From assembly GCA_013396915.1 (NCBI GenBank), contig VWZL01004368.1, positions 873,066-937,065 of the forward strand: a DNA stretch of 64,000 bases. The letters are read 5' to 3'. Every line of letters begins with the position of its first letter. Positions within the stretch are counted from its first letter, which is position 1. The notes beneath the pieces are model-generated. The model was not told the origin of the DNA. It saw nothing but the letters and a program-made list of their open reading frames with translations, and made no database searches. The DNA is from Stercorarius parasiticus. Taxonomy: Eukaryota > Chordata > Aves > Charadriiformes > Stercorariidae. The position numbers and the translations under genes are program-made. This document shows positions 38,654-54,100 of this stretch, piece by piece.

Positions 38654-41600
38654 ACTTAGAGTTTTTCTTGAAAGCCTTGCCTTGCTTTGGATATGAAACC
38701 AGGTGAAACCTGGCAGCTTTGACGGAATTTCATTAATATTTTTTTTATCTTCATACTTCAATCCTGAAAGTCAAGGTATGACTTGTAAAACCATATGGCG
38801 CAAGAGAAGAAACTGTACATGAACTCCCTGGATTAAGGGAGATCCAATATCTAATTCTGCATTAACACTTTCACTAAGTATCTGCAGATACAACTTTTAA
38901 AATAAATAATTCTACTACTTAAAAATGTAATTTGGACTCCTCTCAGTTAAACAATGCTTGAAAATAGAGGCTAGCACATTCCAGCCTAGGACAGTCTTTT
39001 AGTAGATACATTATATTTGTAGGATATAACTCTTTTTATAACTTCCAGGACTGATTGGAAATACCATCATCTGAGCTGCCTAGTTTTGGGGTTTTTATTT
39101 TTTTTCCTTATTTCAACTGTTCTACACGTACTTACAAACAATTATTTACCTAACAATGGAGCAAACATTCCACAATTTACTTTTTGAAAGAGTGGGAACA
39201 ACAACATAGTATACTAGGCTTATCAAAACACGTCAGAGCTCCCCATTCTGGAGCAAGTTTTGTTTCAATTAAAAAGGAAAGTTACTATTGTCCAGAGATG
39301 AGGGGGCAAGGGTTGAAAAGAATACTTCAGCTATCTGTACTTTTAACCATTTCATAGAGAATGGGTATTGCACAATGAAAAGAATCTTGAGAATCCCTGA
39401 ATGATGCAGGTGCATTTAATAGCATTTTTAAAAAAAAAAGTAATAAGTACATATGCGTAAGACAGCTACTATACCCACAAAGAGATATTTCATCCTGCAT
39501 CAGATCATCTGTTGGCATTAAACAGAGTCTTGCAAGGAAATAATTTTCTCTAAAATAGAATTCCCTTGTAGTCTGTTCCAAATACATGATGACACTTCTA
39601 AACCTTTTGCATATTATCCAAAGGATATTATTCAAGTGTAAATCCAACTTCCAATCCATTTGCTTTCTCGTTTTTCTAGACATAAAAAGTTAAAGAACAG
39701 TACGAAAACAATTCTGCTATCACAAGATGACAGGTGGCACCAGAGAAAGAGAAGAATATATGGTATGTACACTCAGGGATCTCTCCCTGGCCAAAGAACA
39801 AATTCAGATGACTGCTTTTCCACTAGTATACAGTAAACATCTGAAAGCTGTGGACAATGGCTAGTCAAAGACATGCATTGAGATTTAACCAGCAAGGGAA
39901 GAAAGCCTCGTGTTATCAAAACCACAAAAGTCTTACTATCACCTGGATACAACGGAATAACTATTAGATATTGAAGCAGCTGGAGATTCCTATAACTTCT
40001 GGAACTGGCCTGCACTATAATCACCTGATTAACCTAGTGGTTATTGGTATTTTTCTCTGTACTAACCACCCCATTGGTAAACTGCTTTCAATTCATTTTT
40101 CCTGTTTGAGTAGGGAAGGAAAAAAAAAAAATCAGAGTTATGACAGATTCCGTTGAAGTGTCCCAGAGTGCATTAGACTTCACCATTTAATTCAATGTAA
40201 TGCATCTTTACTGTCACTTCGTCCTGCAAAGCAGTTCATCACAACTGTAAAGAGAGTGCCTGAGAGGCACCACTTTGGCATTCTTCCTTCTTGGCAGCGT
40301 ATAGCAATTAAGTGCTAAGTACCAGCTGAAAGGTGTTCACCTCAAAAAAACAGCCTTGGGAGAAACGTGTATTTCCTTTTCCAAAAGGGAACTCCTCCAA
40401 CAGGTGAAGTAAAAAGGAGAAAATCGCTACCTGCTTCACAGTGATCACCATGGCAATGGCTAATACAGAAAAAGTGATCATTTCCAGGGATACTGTAGCA
40501 GCTGAGCACATCTGAGCACTCTGTTCTGCCCCCAAAATTTCTCTCTATGTCTACTCTCAAGAAGCAAGATTACTCCAGAAAGACTTATTGGTTTTCTTTG
40601 AAAAAGATGAAAAGAAGTCTTGTAGTCATCCAGTAGCCACATCTGCTTTCATATATATTCAGAATCCATCAGCTCACCATAGCAGCAACTGCTTGCAGGC
40701 TTTTCAGACAGATGCAGGAATTCCTGCTCTTGAGTCAGTTATCTTTCACAAATGAAAATATTCCATATTGTATTGACTCATCATCTTTTCTCCAATGCCC
40801 TGCTAAGGAGTAGTTGTCTTGATCCTGGACATTAGCTCACTAAACCTCCTCAAATCTATTAATGACTATATCATAACAGGAAATACTAGCCCCTATATTT
40901 CATGTAATGTAGCAGTAAGCAGAGGTAAAACTTAGTTTTATATCTCTGCCTGCATACGCTCAATACATTGCAGGGCTTTATATGCAGCTGTCATAATACT
41001 GAAGGCATATATATTCTGTAGAAATCTACTTAAAAGGATATAGTTGAAAAATAACCTCAGGTCATATTGAAAAACATTGCCATACCAAAAAAAAGAACAT
41101 TTTAGGGTGAAAGTGACTTCCCATGGAGCACAGCTGCCTTATCTACTATTTACAACATATACTGAATCCATTATCTTCTCACTTTTTCTTTTGAAAGCAT
41201 CTTTAATGCCCTCTTGTTGGACAGTGTTCCACTGTTTGCCTGCTTTTTCCATTAAGATACCTTGAGATTACTTAAAGATGGTATCCCTTTAGAACAAGGT
41301 CTATACTTTCTAAATACTTCATATATTTTGTCAAAATTCAAGTACATTCTTTCCTTCCTACGACGTTCTTTACCAAGCATGAGGACTGCACTCTATCCAA
41401 GATTCTTCAGTCAATTCTTTTAACCACACGATATACGTATTTCTTCAAAATTTACTTATATGTTCTAATTTCTACCTTACCACTTTTTGTATTTGCTTGA
41501 ATTTACTGCTTGGTGTTTTATAATTGGGGGCATAAAACTTGATTTCATGCAATTCAAAGTAAGCTTTCTAACAAGGCCTCACAAACAAAGTCTAATTAAC

Positions 41601-42594
41601 TTAATTCACAAAAGCTTTGTCGTTATCAGCATATACCCACATTCCAGAATGATACATGCCGTTGTTCTGTGTGTTTGTTCTTCCAATTCTTTTAGATTAG
41701 AGTCCTGCAAAGATTACGTGTAAACTGCAAATGCCCATATATGAATAGCCATACTAAAGTCACCTGTGCATTTATCAAAGTCTGAAGCATCTCACAAAAT
41801 TGAATGTGAGAAGTATACACAGGCATTCTAGAAAATAATGGTCTTTAAAAGAACAGTATAATTCACTTTACTCTTTACTGCAAACAGGTTTGTTTTTTTT
41901 TCTTTTCTTTTCTTTAAGAAGCCTAGAAGATTAATTAAATGAAGAGGCGTTCAAAGGTAAGGACATAAAAGCCATTTTTTGACCACAAGTTGTCTCCTCT
42001 GACCTCAGTGGCAAGTGATATTTCGGACCTATTATGCTAAAATCTCTGCAGAAATCAAGCTACTCTGTCAACTAAGAACATCGCCAAGTATTTCCTCATT
42101 TTAGGTCCAATAAACTTTCTATATTAGTCTACTCCACATTTAACTATTATACCTTCTGCATTAAATCTGATTTTTAAAGAAGTTATTTACATGAGTATAT
42201 CTATTTTTTGTATGTACAGACTATTTTCTGTATGGACAGATATTGCGTATAACGTCTGTTGTCTCTGTTATCAGTTGTTGCGATTTCTTGTTTGAAAGTG
42301 CAACATTTCACTCTATCATCTCCTCCAGAGGATTTAAAACTCTTAAGAAATATTTGACCTAAGACTAACTGGGAGGTCAGACTTACAACAACTGTTTTAA
42401 ACTGGGACTATTCTATCCCTGTGCTATATACAAATTACTGAAAAGCAGTAGAATTTTTAGAAATACTTTTTACTGAAAAAAGAAAACTATTTCTAACACT
42501 CTTACAAACTCTTGCTGCAGGTTTACCAGGATCTTTAAGGAGGACATATTTTTTTCCACAGTGATGCTGAGTGAATTGCAGCTGGTACCATCCT

Positions 42595-42695
42595 ATACTA
42601 TAATAATATCTACTATATATATATTTTTATATATATAAAATTTATACAGTATATACAATATATACTAATATATGCTGTTCTATACTAATATACCA
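42595..42695. repeat. AT-rich microsatellite block
   Basis: Runs of TATATA interrupted by TTTTA and ATACAATATAT, with a partial repeat of a CTATACTAATATA unit. Confidence 0.8.
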
Positions 42696-45600
42696 AACAT
42701 CTCCTCTGGCAGAGCCACAAACTTAAAAAAAATACCAACAAAATGAAATTAAAAACAAAACTGAGGGATAGACTTTCTTAAAAAGTGTATGGAACATCAG
42801 GCAGTTCATCTGTCACTGCTGACCCAGTTCCACTAAGATCTGAGGACCTGAGGTCCCGACAGAGGCCATGAGGATACCTTCTGTACGTATGTCGTGCATG
42901 TGAGTAGGACAGAAAGAAAGTGAAGACAGAGAAAAACACTGGATAAACGACCACCACAAGCAAGTGCACGTAGTTACATTGCTATTATTAGGGTCTAAGG
43001 TTCAAGTTTACAAGACCTCTCACAGAGCTCCTGAGAGAATTCCTCTATTCTCCTTGGTAGTACATGTACTTTTAAATGCCCCCAGAAAACACCAAAATAA
43101 TACTTATAGCTATTTTATTTGGCAATCAGCATAATATTCAACACTGTGTTTTGAAATACCTTGAAATACCAAAGCAGAATAGCAGAGATGCCAGGATCAG
43201 TAGAAAGCTATTGACAAAAAAATATTTCTTCCCCCCCTTACACTTCTGAGTGTACTTTTCCTCCATTTTTTGATTTTGTTGTTGTTTATTCTCTTTGCAT
43301 GTTTTATTAAATAAGACTAATGTTGTTGGGGACATGAGTGGCACTGGGAAGAATTAAGTTGCCATTTTAGATGGAAACTATCAAAAAGGGAGTGGGTTTG
43401 GGGGAAGATTGTAAAGAAAAGTTAGATGAACATTTATTTTTAAATGATGATGGGCTCGTGCTTAGTGGCTTTGTAAAACAAAAAAAAAAAAAGAGAAGCA
43501 TTAAAACTTAAGCTTAAAATCAAATATGCAACAATACCAGGAATTTCATGAGAAAAATAGACTCAAAGCTAACAGTTAATAAAAATTCTCAGTGTCCTTT
43601 AAGTGCAACTATACCAGATAAGCATAGCCACAAAACAAATTGACCCTTTGGTTCCGATTCAGGAATTATTCCGTGTAGACCTTGTAGGTCTACTCAGACA
43701 GCATTCAAACACCCTCTCAGAGCTTTTGTTCCACAAGAACATTTTGTTGTTGGCTTGTGGTATGATCTTGACCTAGTGATTACTGTCTGTAGTCACTGTC
43801 TGGCCCCAAACCCTGTTGCAATTTAAGCTATTTCTGCTGAACCAGTTTCAAAGGGCTATGAGTAAGAAGATGCACGAAACTGCTATCCCTTCTGATCTCC
43901 TGATCTCTCTTAAGGGAATATCACATCTTCTCAGGTAATTGAATACAGGAATGCATCTGAGTAATCTCAGATGGAAGCAACAAAAATCCTTTCATCTGCT
44001 TGTCTATGTCCTAAATCTTTTTGCCTTTTTTCCTCTCTTTTTATTTAAAGTGTTAACTAGTATTTTTTTATAATTAGCTATGAATGTGCTTTCCAGTAAC
44101 TTTCAAGTAGAGCCAGTTTTGTTGGGGTTTTTTTGACAGATACAATGCCGTTTCGATGAGTCATTAGAGCTACATTGCTATAGTTTTGAGAATTCCTATT
44201 TACATTGAGCAAAGATCCAAGTACATTTGGATGGTTTATTATCGGGTACATTCAGGCTAAGAAAGCTTTGCAAAAAGAAAGCAGAATTTCTTCAGGGAAT
44301 CCTAGTGAGAGTTTTACATCCTTCTGTATTTCCTACGACAAATTCACAGAAGGTTGTGAGCATGAAGAATACTTACTCCACTCCCCCATTTTCTAAGATT
44401 TTTTTACACACATGATAAAGAACATTCAAATACTTCATTCAGATGCCAATTTCTTGAAGATGACTGGAGACAGAGCATCTAGTATGCTGGAAATTTTCCT
44501 AATTATGTTGTTCCACTCTTTTCAACACCTACGATAAGTTAAATGCATAGACATTTATATTGCTTCCAACCAATCACACTTTGCAATGATTTTACACTCT
44601 CACACAACAGGAACAATTCAAATTACGTGGTAGCCCCATAGATTATGACCAAGATCCATGGAACTACAGTTTAAACTCTCAGTGACTACGTGAGTACTGA
44701 AAGTTCATCTTTGTTGAAAGTTAAAAAAATTTAAACCTAACAACAACAGACTCTGTAAAAGGAGACTGACTTTTCAATTAATAACTATCATTAATTAATA
44801 TAATAACAAAATAAGTCAGTACAAGTCCTATCTACTCCTCACACATGCTGCGTTTCAAGATGTGAACTCTCTCCACATTTTGCTATTTGTGTCCTCTTCT
44901 AATCCATTGCAGGCAGCAGTCTGTTAAGAAGATAGATTATTTGCCACCCTTTGAAAGATGACATCTGCTGTCAGCTGAATGGAGGGAGAACTGGGACCCA
45001 GATCCAGCACTTTAAAAAAACCCAACAAAACAACCAAAAAAAAAAAGAAAGAAAATCACTCCATCATACTTAGTTACGTGTATTTAGTGACTACTCACTA
45101 TAATGTTGTCATATGCCACACTCACAGAAGTAAAATACATTGTATTTGATGTGCAGCTTTGAGTTCCTCACCCCATATTCCTTGCTACTGGTTCTAAAAT
45201 CCTACACTCAAAAGTCTCAGTCAGGTCAGGACTAGGCACTGAACAGATTTGCAGTTAACTGGCATACCTAGGACTAAATATATGTTATTAGGTACAGTAA
45301 AGATACTGCAAGAGATTTCAGGCCTAACTTAAAAAGAAGGCTGTTAGCTGTGAGCCTGGACTCTGCAGTGCTGGAGAACACGTCATGCCTAGGGATTAGG
45401 GCCAATGGAGGAGCTAAATACTCTTACTTAAGCTTTAATGTCATCCTCTTATTTTTCTTTCTCCATCCCAAGAACTATGTGATAAAATCAATGTTATTTA
45501 AACACATTTTTGATTTTATTGGAGAAGAGATTTTAAAATGTGAATTAATTTTTCCCTCCTAACTATCCACAAGGTTTTTGGTATTTTCAGTAATCTGCTG

Positions 45601-46235
45601 CACTTATTCAGAACACTTTGGGGTGGATGACTTGTATCATGATATTGTGACACTCGTGCACTGATCTGTTCCCAAGTGATGCCAAAATACCTTTTTTACT
45701 CTACCACACCTGTGCTGCCTGCAATCATTGTATTGATGTCTACAAAAACGATTAAATGAGGTCCTGTGCCAAAGGCACAAACAGCTGCCAGCCCCAGTCT
45801 AAAGGTTTGCCCTTTCATGGACTTTGAGGCAAGGTGCGGCTAATTCAGTGAAGCCTGTTTAGTGCTGCAAATACAACACAAACGGAATTAGGATTATTAT
45901 GTAATAATGCACACCAATGGAGGTGCTGACATCTGAGGTAGGGACAAGTTTATACAATACTGACGTTAAACTATTCATTAGCATTAAGATGTCAGTGTGA
46001 GATTAAAAAATACTTTCAGCATTCAAAGAACAAGTTTTAAAAGCTCTTTCAATAATCCAACAAAGCGAATACTAACATAAAAGTATAAACATTCATGGAA
46101 TTAATTTGTTTAAGTGTGAATTCCCGCGTCTTTTGTTCTAGTGACTTTATGTTGCTTGCTTTTCATATCCCTCCAATATGTTCTTCTAAAATGAAAAACT
46201 TTGGTTTTTTTAATCTTAGTAACAAGTATATTTTG

Positions 46236-46255
46236 ATAATAATAATAATAATAAT
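46236..46255. repeat. (AAT)n microsatellite
   Basis: About six AAT units, followed by TAAACTG. Confidence 0.75.
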
Positions 46256-46560
46256 TAAACTGAATGCCTCCACATAAATCTACCAATATCCAACCCCTTA
46301 ATGTTCTATGCATTTTTATTTTTTTTTTTTACAGAAAAACATTTATTTGTATATATTCTTAATGGTGTTTTAGTCATATTTTCTCAAATTATTTTTAGAA
46401 AAATTATGTAGTAGTGCTATTTTCTCCCTTATATGAATCAAATTATAAAAAAACATTTAAAGAAAATAGAATCTGCAAAATCAATCATTCTGGGGTAGAA
46501 AATGCCAGAATTAAGATTACCCCAGCAGCATTCATTTCGCAATCATCTACAGTACTTCTG

Positions 46561-46624
46561 GAGCCAGGAACTGAACCCAGCCATCCAAGATTCAGTCTGA
46601 TGCTTTAGTCTCATTCGCTATCCA
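46561..46624 (-). repeat. Possible ancient tRNA-like SINE relic
   Basis: The reverse complement contains TGGGTTCAGTTCC, close to a pol III B-box (GGTTCGANTCC). The plus-strand context, GAACTGAACCCAG and then TTCAGTCTGATGCTTTAGTC, resembles degenerate tRNA-derived repeats. Only one block is visible, so this is tentative. Confidence 0.3.
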
Positions 46625-49600
46625 TCATTTGATGATGCACAGCCTTTTGCTTCTTGACCTAAAAGAACAAGTCACGGTAAACTATCTGGTTGCAGCTACA
46701 GCAATAAATACAACACACTTTGTGATTTATACATTCATTTACTAACAGTTTGGAAACTGGATTCCTGAATGCTCTTCCTGGCAAAAGAGGGAGATGGCTA
46801 CAGACAGCTCACCCAAGAGGACAATTTTAGCATCTTTATTCTGCAAGATCCTGAGGATGTGGCTAGAATTTGGGTCTGGAGGAGAGTCTATATTCTTGGA
46901 TCCAGCAGAATGAAAACTGGGGCTGGCATTCACTAAGAAGAGTAGAACTGCAGAATTTTTCAAAATAAGACTAGAAGGAACTAAAGGTTGAATGGTTACC
47001 TTGTAATCCCAAACTTGCAATCATACTGGAATTATTCCCAATGTTTTTAGATGAACTAGCTAAACATTAGAAAATTGTGTTTTTACTTCTTCTACAAATA
47101 ATGCATTCTAGTGCTTAAATTTCCTAGACCATAGTGCTTTTTCTAAAGTCTGAAACTGATGATATTGGTTTGGCTTCCGAATATGGTATTGGATAACTTG
47201 CTCAGATTTGAAGTCTGCGACATTTACACAATTTATAGAATCTCAGTGGAAAAGCTGTGTTTCCAACATATTACCTCTTCCCAGTTCCCAAACCAGACTT
47301 ACTTTTCCGAGGGAGTCATGGTTGCTGCCTCCTGTCATAAGTTTCCTCCCTTATCAGGCTGACAAGAATGCACAGCCTAGCTGGAGTCCCAACAGCAAAC
47401 ACCCAAAGACTGCTTTTCAATGCAAAGTTAACCACAGTTAAAACCTGGGGAATGAGACTCATTTGTGGTTCATGCACACACAATACTTTCAACATGAGCT
47501 GGCTATCCTATCAAGTGGGGACAAGGTTAAGGGATTACTAACTGCTAATGAAATTCCTCTACAAATTGCATGATGATTAGCGCCCTCAGTATTTCCCCAC
47601 CGTCCTGCATGTCAGACACAGTTCCCCTAGGAAAAACAGTGATTTCTGAAGCTTTCTAAACTGGAGGATGTAATCTCTGATGTTTTTGTGTCCCTATCTA
47701 TCCACAACTACATACAGAACAAAGGAGACCATGTTCCCAGATAGTGTTTTCCTTTGCAAACCCTCTTATTGAAATTGTGATAATTTGTGGGGAAGAACTC
47801 AAGGACAGAAAACTTCAGTGAATATATACACCTTATACTGGGGAGATGCAAACAGTACTTTTTAAATTTCTACAGTTTGGTCCCAATAACTTCATTAGAA
47901 AAAGACCGTTGTTATACTAAATTTCATGCTTATATTTTATATTACCCAAATATTGGAAACCCTTAAAGAAATGGTTAGAAATACGTAACAAACAAAACAA
48001 TATCATTTTTAAGTGTCTTGCATAGACTGTCAGAAATCAAATGCACAGGAGGACAGGACAGGTAGTTTGATCTTCTCTTAAGTAGAATAATCATTTTAAG
48101 AATGACCCCTCAGAATGAAAGTCCATCAGAAAAAGGACTGGCATCCTTTCACTAATTTGCATATTTTAATAAATATACTGGCTAGGCTGGCAAGGCAAAC
48201 ACTGAACAGCCTCAATCATACATACCACTAGCATTTTCATCTAAAATGTTACAACTCTGAACACATTCTTGCCTCTTCCTCTTCTTTATCTTTCGAATGA
48301 AATAACCTTTACAAGGAAACTAGTAATATACAACCTTTTTTGTCTCTGATGAATCTAATAAAAGTGTTAATGTTAAAAAAGAGTTCTTATTAATACATCA
48401 ATAGTAACAATCGGCTAGACTAGTTACAGTAACTTAATTCAAAGTTATGTAACTGTGCCAGACAGTAACAATTCTTATAAAGCAGTACCTTTCTAACCCC
48501 TTGCCAAAGATATTTAATTTGATGTCCAAGTTTTCTTGCCTATGGGGAAACGATTTTCCATTTTAGCTGCTAGCAACAACTATAAGTGAATATGCTGTAA
48601 ATAACTAGCTATTTGAACTTTTGGGTCCCATTATCTACTCTGAAAAAGCATATAAACATGCCAAATTATTCAACCCTATGAAAAATGCTTTTCATCTGAA
48701 TTATAAGTTAAATTTTTTTCTGACTTTAGAGAAACCGGAACTTGAAAAGATAAAAACTTAAAGCTTGATTTTTCTTTGCCCAGAGCATATGTTATATAAA
48801 CACAAATCCCCAAAAGGTGCCAAGAATTGTCCCTCTGTTTTTCTAAATGATCATGTGTGCAGTCTAGCTGAAAAGACTCATCGATTATGTCTACATAAAC
48901 AACAAAAGCCCTTAGAAAAAATATCTAGATCAAAAGCCTGTCAAACACTGAACAGGAAAGAGAAATCCTGCTTTAAACATGGCCTCTTTCAAGTCTGAAT
49001 TCAATCCCATGAAGTAAAAACAAAGGATTTCATAATGAAAGGTATTTAAAATTACTTTATTTTTGGAACTTAACCAGGGATTCTTTTTTCTTATATGTTA
49101 ACCTTTGTCTTTCTTACACTGGGACAGAATTCTGCAAATTGCATCTTACAGTTTTAAATAAATATAGAAATTTTTTAGTCACAGTCCACTGTGTTCACAA
49201 TACACATTTCCAATTATTTTCATTAACATGTGATAACGATATTTTTACTGACATTATGGGTTTCTCCTTTTGTCAAGTACCCAACAATATCCACTGTTAA
49301 CATGGGAACACAGCAAATTTCTTAATGGATGAGATGCACTTCTTTTTCTCCCTCCCCCTTTTTTCCTCACTTTCCTGAAATACCGACACATAATCAAGAA
49401 AGGAAATTGTGTATCCTTGCAAAACCAGAACAGAATGCTATATAGCTTATATATAATTACGTTCTGGAAGTCATAGTCAGAAATCATGAAGTAAGCTAAA
49501 GTATAGAGTAAGATACTTCTGAAAGAATGGTTTCTAAAAGAAGTGAAAGAAATTTAACAGATATACGTCTGATGAAATATAATCCCCATGTTTGATTGCC

Positions 49601-51029
49601 TGCTCTGTTATTAAGGTTAATATGCAAACATATGGCATGATTTACACTATACCATTAGTGATCTCTTTCAGACCAACTTGTGATTTGATTGTACCCTATC
49701 TATATATATAAATAATAATATAAACCTAATGTAAAACACTTGCTACATGTTTAATCGTGCCACTAATGTAACATTTATACATCACGTACAGAATCAGAAT
49801 CCAGTTTTAAAGCAGTTCATACCTACTGTTGCTGGAGACAACATCCTGTTTGCCAGGCTTGGTTAATAGACACTTGTCTTAGAAAACATCAGTTCACATT
49901 TGATGATTCAAAATGGTGGTTTTGCTGAATTTATTCACTGTAATTAAGAGTCCTATAGCATGGATCAGTATATACTAGAACATACATATTCCACTTCTTA
50001 TAAAGTTCGGAGAGATGGTCATCTTGAATATTCTAACCAAGCAGAGAAAAATGTATATCTGACTGGCCTCTCAAACATAATGTACATTCAGTTAATAATT
50101 ATTTCTATATACGATAGCTCATTAACACAGCTCTAGGCTAACAAACTACTGACAGCTCCATTGAATCAGCACTAGAAACTGACTTTTCACATAACTTACC
50201 TGCTCAGGAGATAAGAGGCCTGCCTTCTATTATAAAATGCAATATCAAAGCAGAAGGAGCAGCAAAGTGGTCAAGAAAGTTAAAATTTCATTGGTGTACT
50301 CATCAAGACATTGTCACCCTGATGCATTGAATTCTAACTTGCATCAAAAAGTGAATTGGTCAATACGGAGTATATTCTTTCAGAGTAGTATTTCAAGAGA
50401 GGCTCTGATATACAGCTAGTCAAAAAATTAAAATTGTCTACCCCTCCTATATTCTCGCAAAAGAAAGGTCTAGTAAAGCACTGGAAGCATAGTCTAGTCA
50501 TTTTTAAAGTGTTTTCTTTCTATCACTCGGGATGCCAGTTCATCATGGATATTTCTAATATATTTTTGCTTGCAGCGTTTTCCACTAATCACATCCAAGT
50601 ATTTCATATGGATTTGCCTTATATCTGGAAAACCTTTAACTACTTTTATTATGCTTATTCCATGTTTTTGGCACATACAAAAGAATTATCTCTTTGGAAA
50701 GAAGTTAATGAAACAGATCCAGCTTCAATAATTTTTCAAGGAACACAGGTTGTAAAATTGTTTTCTCCTGGAATGTTGAACTTATCAGAAGATCACACAC
50801 TCAAGCCAATAGCATTTGTCTTTGCTGTCATGCAAGAGAGCGTGAGTCACCTACAGTACAACAGAATCATTTTGCAAACCTTTTAGAACTGTGTGGCATC
50901 TGATTAAACTAATCCACATCTTTCTATGATGCCAAAATAAATAGTCCCTTTCCCACAATGTATAAACATTGTTCCCATAACTTTCCTTTGAAATGTCATG
51001 AAAAGGTTAAGTGACGTTTCATTATTTAC

Positions 51030-51122
51030 CTTGACTAATGAATTGCTCCATGCTGTCTTTGAAAGGCTGGAGGTGCTCTTCTAGTGATAGCTGATAAACT
51101 TTTGCTGCTTCTGTCTCACATG
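51030..51122 (-). CDS. FMN2: FMN2 coding exon: FH2 C-terminal helix
   Basis: A 93-nt exon, phase 1 on both sides, with a TGAAATT-type lead into an AATTTCAG acceptor and a GTAAAT donor. Joined in phase to the preceding exon it encodes [13 protein letters not shown], then [18 protein letters not shown]. This matches the VYQ-(S/L)-EEH-QPFK-ME-FI pattern at the end of the formin-1/2 FH2 domain. It is separated from the preceding exon by 9.9 kb and from the next by 14.1 kb of intron. No other plausible candidate for this piece was seen in the interval. Confidence 0.9.
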
Positions 51123-54100
51123 CTGAAATTGAAGTAACAGATTAGTTTAGGATGACACATCATAGTATGGATCTGCATACTTTAATAAAAGACACATTTA
51201 AATTAATGCATAGCCAGTGAAACTGCTGGAATATGTGCCTCAAACACACTACTTCAAGTACAAACACTATGATAATATATTCAGGAACTGTTATATTCCC
51301 GGTCAAATGTTTTTGACCAAAAGATACAGGTAATTTGTGGACAGTGTCTTAGTTTAAATGAGTGGTAGGAAAAATTAACAAAAGCATTCAATTGTTTTGA
51401 AGGAGAAGGACAAATTCAAGGGGCTGAAAAATGTATGGGAACAAAATTACAAACTCAGATCCCAGGCTATGTTAATATACCTGGCCCCAGGTAACAATGC
51501 TTGAACCAAAACAAAGTTCAGACGCAAAACCTGCACCAAATTGCAGGAAGGACCTTAATTTAATGAGTAGAGACAGATGAGGGCTTGATACCTGTTAAAA
51601 TTACAGACGTAGTGAAGTGCCTTGCATTGCTCAAAAGTGATAGTGCAAAATGATTAAAGTGAAAGAATGTAAGAGTATAGTTATCATGGTTTGAACTCTG
51701 TGAGAGACCTTGGAGTAGGACAGCTTGGTTTTAACTGCACTAGAGAGCAGGATAGAGAAGCTGGAGCCTGAAGCAACCCTGACACAGATTATTCATTGGT
51801 GAGGTGGTACTATCATCCTTCCACCAACTATCCAAGCTAATTTATGCTGTATGCAAAATGTTTCTAAGGTTGGAGAAACCTGTTCCTTCAGAATGGAAGA
51901 GAACAGAAGCTGTTCCGTTGATAAATAGGTGTTTACTCTTGGTCAGCTTACAGATTGTAAATGCACAATGATTCAGCTTTCCTTTCCTGTGCTGATGTTT
52001 TTGCTATGTCTAAAAATTACAAAAAAAAAATATCAAGGTGTGTTGATAACCTCAGCAAAGGAAAACGATGAACAGATCCATGTTCCAAAAGTTCCCGAAT
52101 TATCTTGCAGATTCTTAAACAAATGTTAGTCAACACATATGAAATAGAGGAGGGGATCCAAACGAATTTTCTTACAGTGTACGACAGACAAAAAAATAGT
52201 GAAGCTATGTACTGTTCAGCAAAGGAACACATTCTGATGGTGACTTACAGAATTTTTATTATTCTTTTCTCCTACTCAGAAATAAGTGGCAGAGCTGAAA
52301 GACGCCATAGAACCTACCATAACATTTAGTATCACCCAAATTCCATATGTTTTTCCAGAATATGGATTACATATTCTTCACAGAAGTACATTATACTCTC
52401 TTGAATTAATGTCTGCAGCTCATGATGAACTCCTGATCTCTCAGCTGATTTGAGAGAAGTATAGATCTTATGAAGATATGCACCCACCAAAAATCTTACC
52501 CTATACCCATGCCAATAGCCTGAAGCAGTCCCTTTTCAAAGCCTATAAGGAAATGTAGGGATATACTATCCTTTATATTCAACTTGCTATGGAAAAGAAA
52601 AACATGTAACATTGTCAGAATGAAATGTCTTTTCTTTAACCATTCAGATACTGGAAGCTCCTCCATGGTTGATTTGTTGTGCACATATGTGGGGTGGGGG
52701 AAAGGGAGTGCAGTAAATGATAGCTTTGTTTCTCCAGTTTTTGGTAGAGGTTTTTTTTGTTCATTCACCCCCTCCTCCCATTAGAAGATTAAAATCAACG
52801 ATGTTCAGAAGAATAGTAGTTCAGGCCATTTTTGACCCTATTCCTGAATTGCAAGTAATGTCTAAGTCATTTAAAAGCCAAAAGGAAACACAAGAAAAAA
52901 AAAATCAATTTTTCTTGCTTTATAGAAAGTAAGATATCATATGTGGCATTCAACCTTTAAAAATAGGACAAATGCTGTCGTTATCACCATACTAGTATCA
53001 GTGTTATGATGCTTAAAACAAACTAGTTCATCAGATGCTTTCTTCATTTAAGGAATTAACAGGCCTGTAAGCTCTTCTAAGTTCCCCAGTTCTCCAGAGC
53101 ACCAAGACCAGGATCATGGGTTCCCTGCACAACCTGTTAGATTTAGCACTCATTTATGATGTTCTGAAATTTGTCACCAGAGTATAAAACACCACTATTT
53201 GGATGAGTTATTGTTACTCTTCACTGTAACTGAAGAAATTTAAGTGTTGATCATATGAAAGGAAGAAAAAACACTAGCAGTTACCAATATTTCTGCCCAA
53301 GTGAAGGAATAAGATACTGAATAAATGTTTCTCACAAGTGTATTTCATAACTTCTGAGCAATGTGGATGTGAAACATGCAAAAAGGAGAAAAAAAAAAAA
53401 AGTATGTGAGAATACCAACAGTCTTCTATATTTGATTTTTTTTACCTCAGCTTCATACTCAAATACATTTCTCTCCACAAAACAGCCCAGCTAAACTTCC
53501 CAGATATCAAAGGAATAGTTTGGCAAAATGAATCTGCTGTGATGAGTTTGTAAACGTTTTGTCTGAAACAAAAGCTTGTCTCTTTTTTGATAACAGGCTC
53601 AAAACTTGCTCTGTTATCATCCCAGTTCTCACAGGTTCAGTTATTCTCACGTCTCAGGAGATGTGTACACAACTGAAAAACTCAGACAAAGCTAGAGTAT
53701 TCCTAAACTCAGTTTACTTTAAGCAGATTTTAAGTTTTCTTATAACAAAAGAATTGAAAGGTATTTAAGGCACCACAAATGAGAGTCATGTAGGCAGTCA
53801 CAAAAGCCGAGCGCTAGGCAGAAGCTTATCTCACAACCTGGAATTGCCCAAACAGGAATAAAGATAGATTAAACACTTATTCATATTGCTTTGCAGCAGG
53901 GTGAAGTTTTTAGTTCCCTGTAGCCTTGAATACCCAGTCGTCATGCACCAATCTTACACCTTCCAAAGATCTCGAATCCTTAGCAGGAGTTGGCATGGGC
54001 GGAGTCACGTCTTCTCCAACCCTTTAAGTCAATAATAGCATATAAGCAATATCTCAGCAATGGAAAAGACCAAAAGTCCATCTAGTTTCCTCTCCTCTCT

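Larger units (their letters stand above)
36935..51029 (-). other. FMN2: FMN2 intron (14.1 kb)
   Basis: AT-rich intron. It holds A-rich tracts (37073-37145, 45013-45052), a nested inverted repeat (38571-38653), an AT-repeat block (42595-42695), an AAT microsatellite (46236-46255) and a possible repeat relic (46561-46624). A 150-codon plus-strand open frame at 50434-50886 resembles no protein I know and is treated as chance. Confidence 0.7.

Noticed and set aside
50434..50886. 150-codon open frame on the plus strand
   Set aside because: It has no recognisable domain, no splice or promoter context, and a composition typical of translated AT-rich DNA. One ORF of this length is not surprising in 64 kb.
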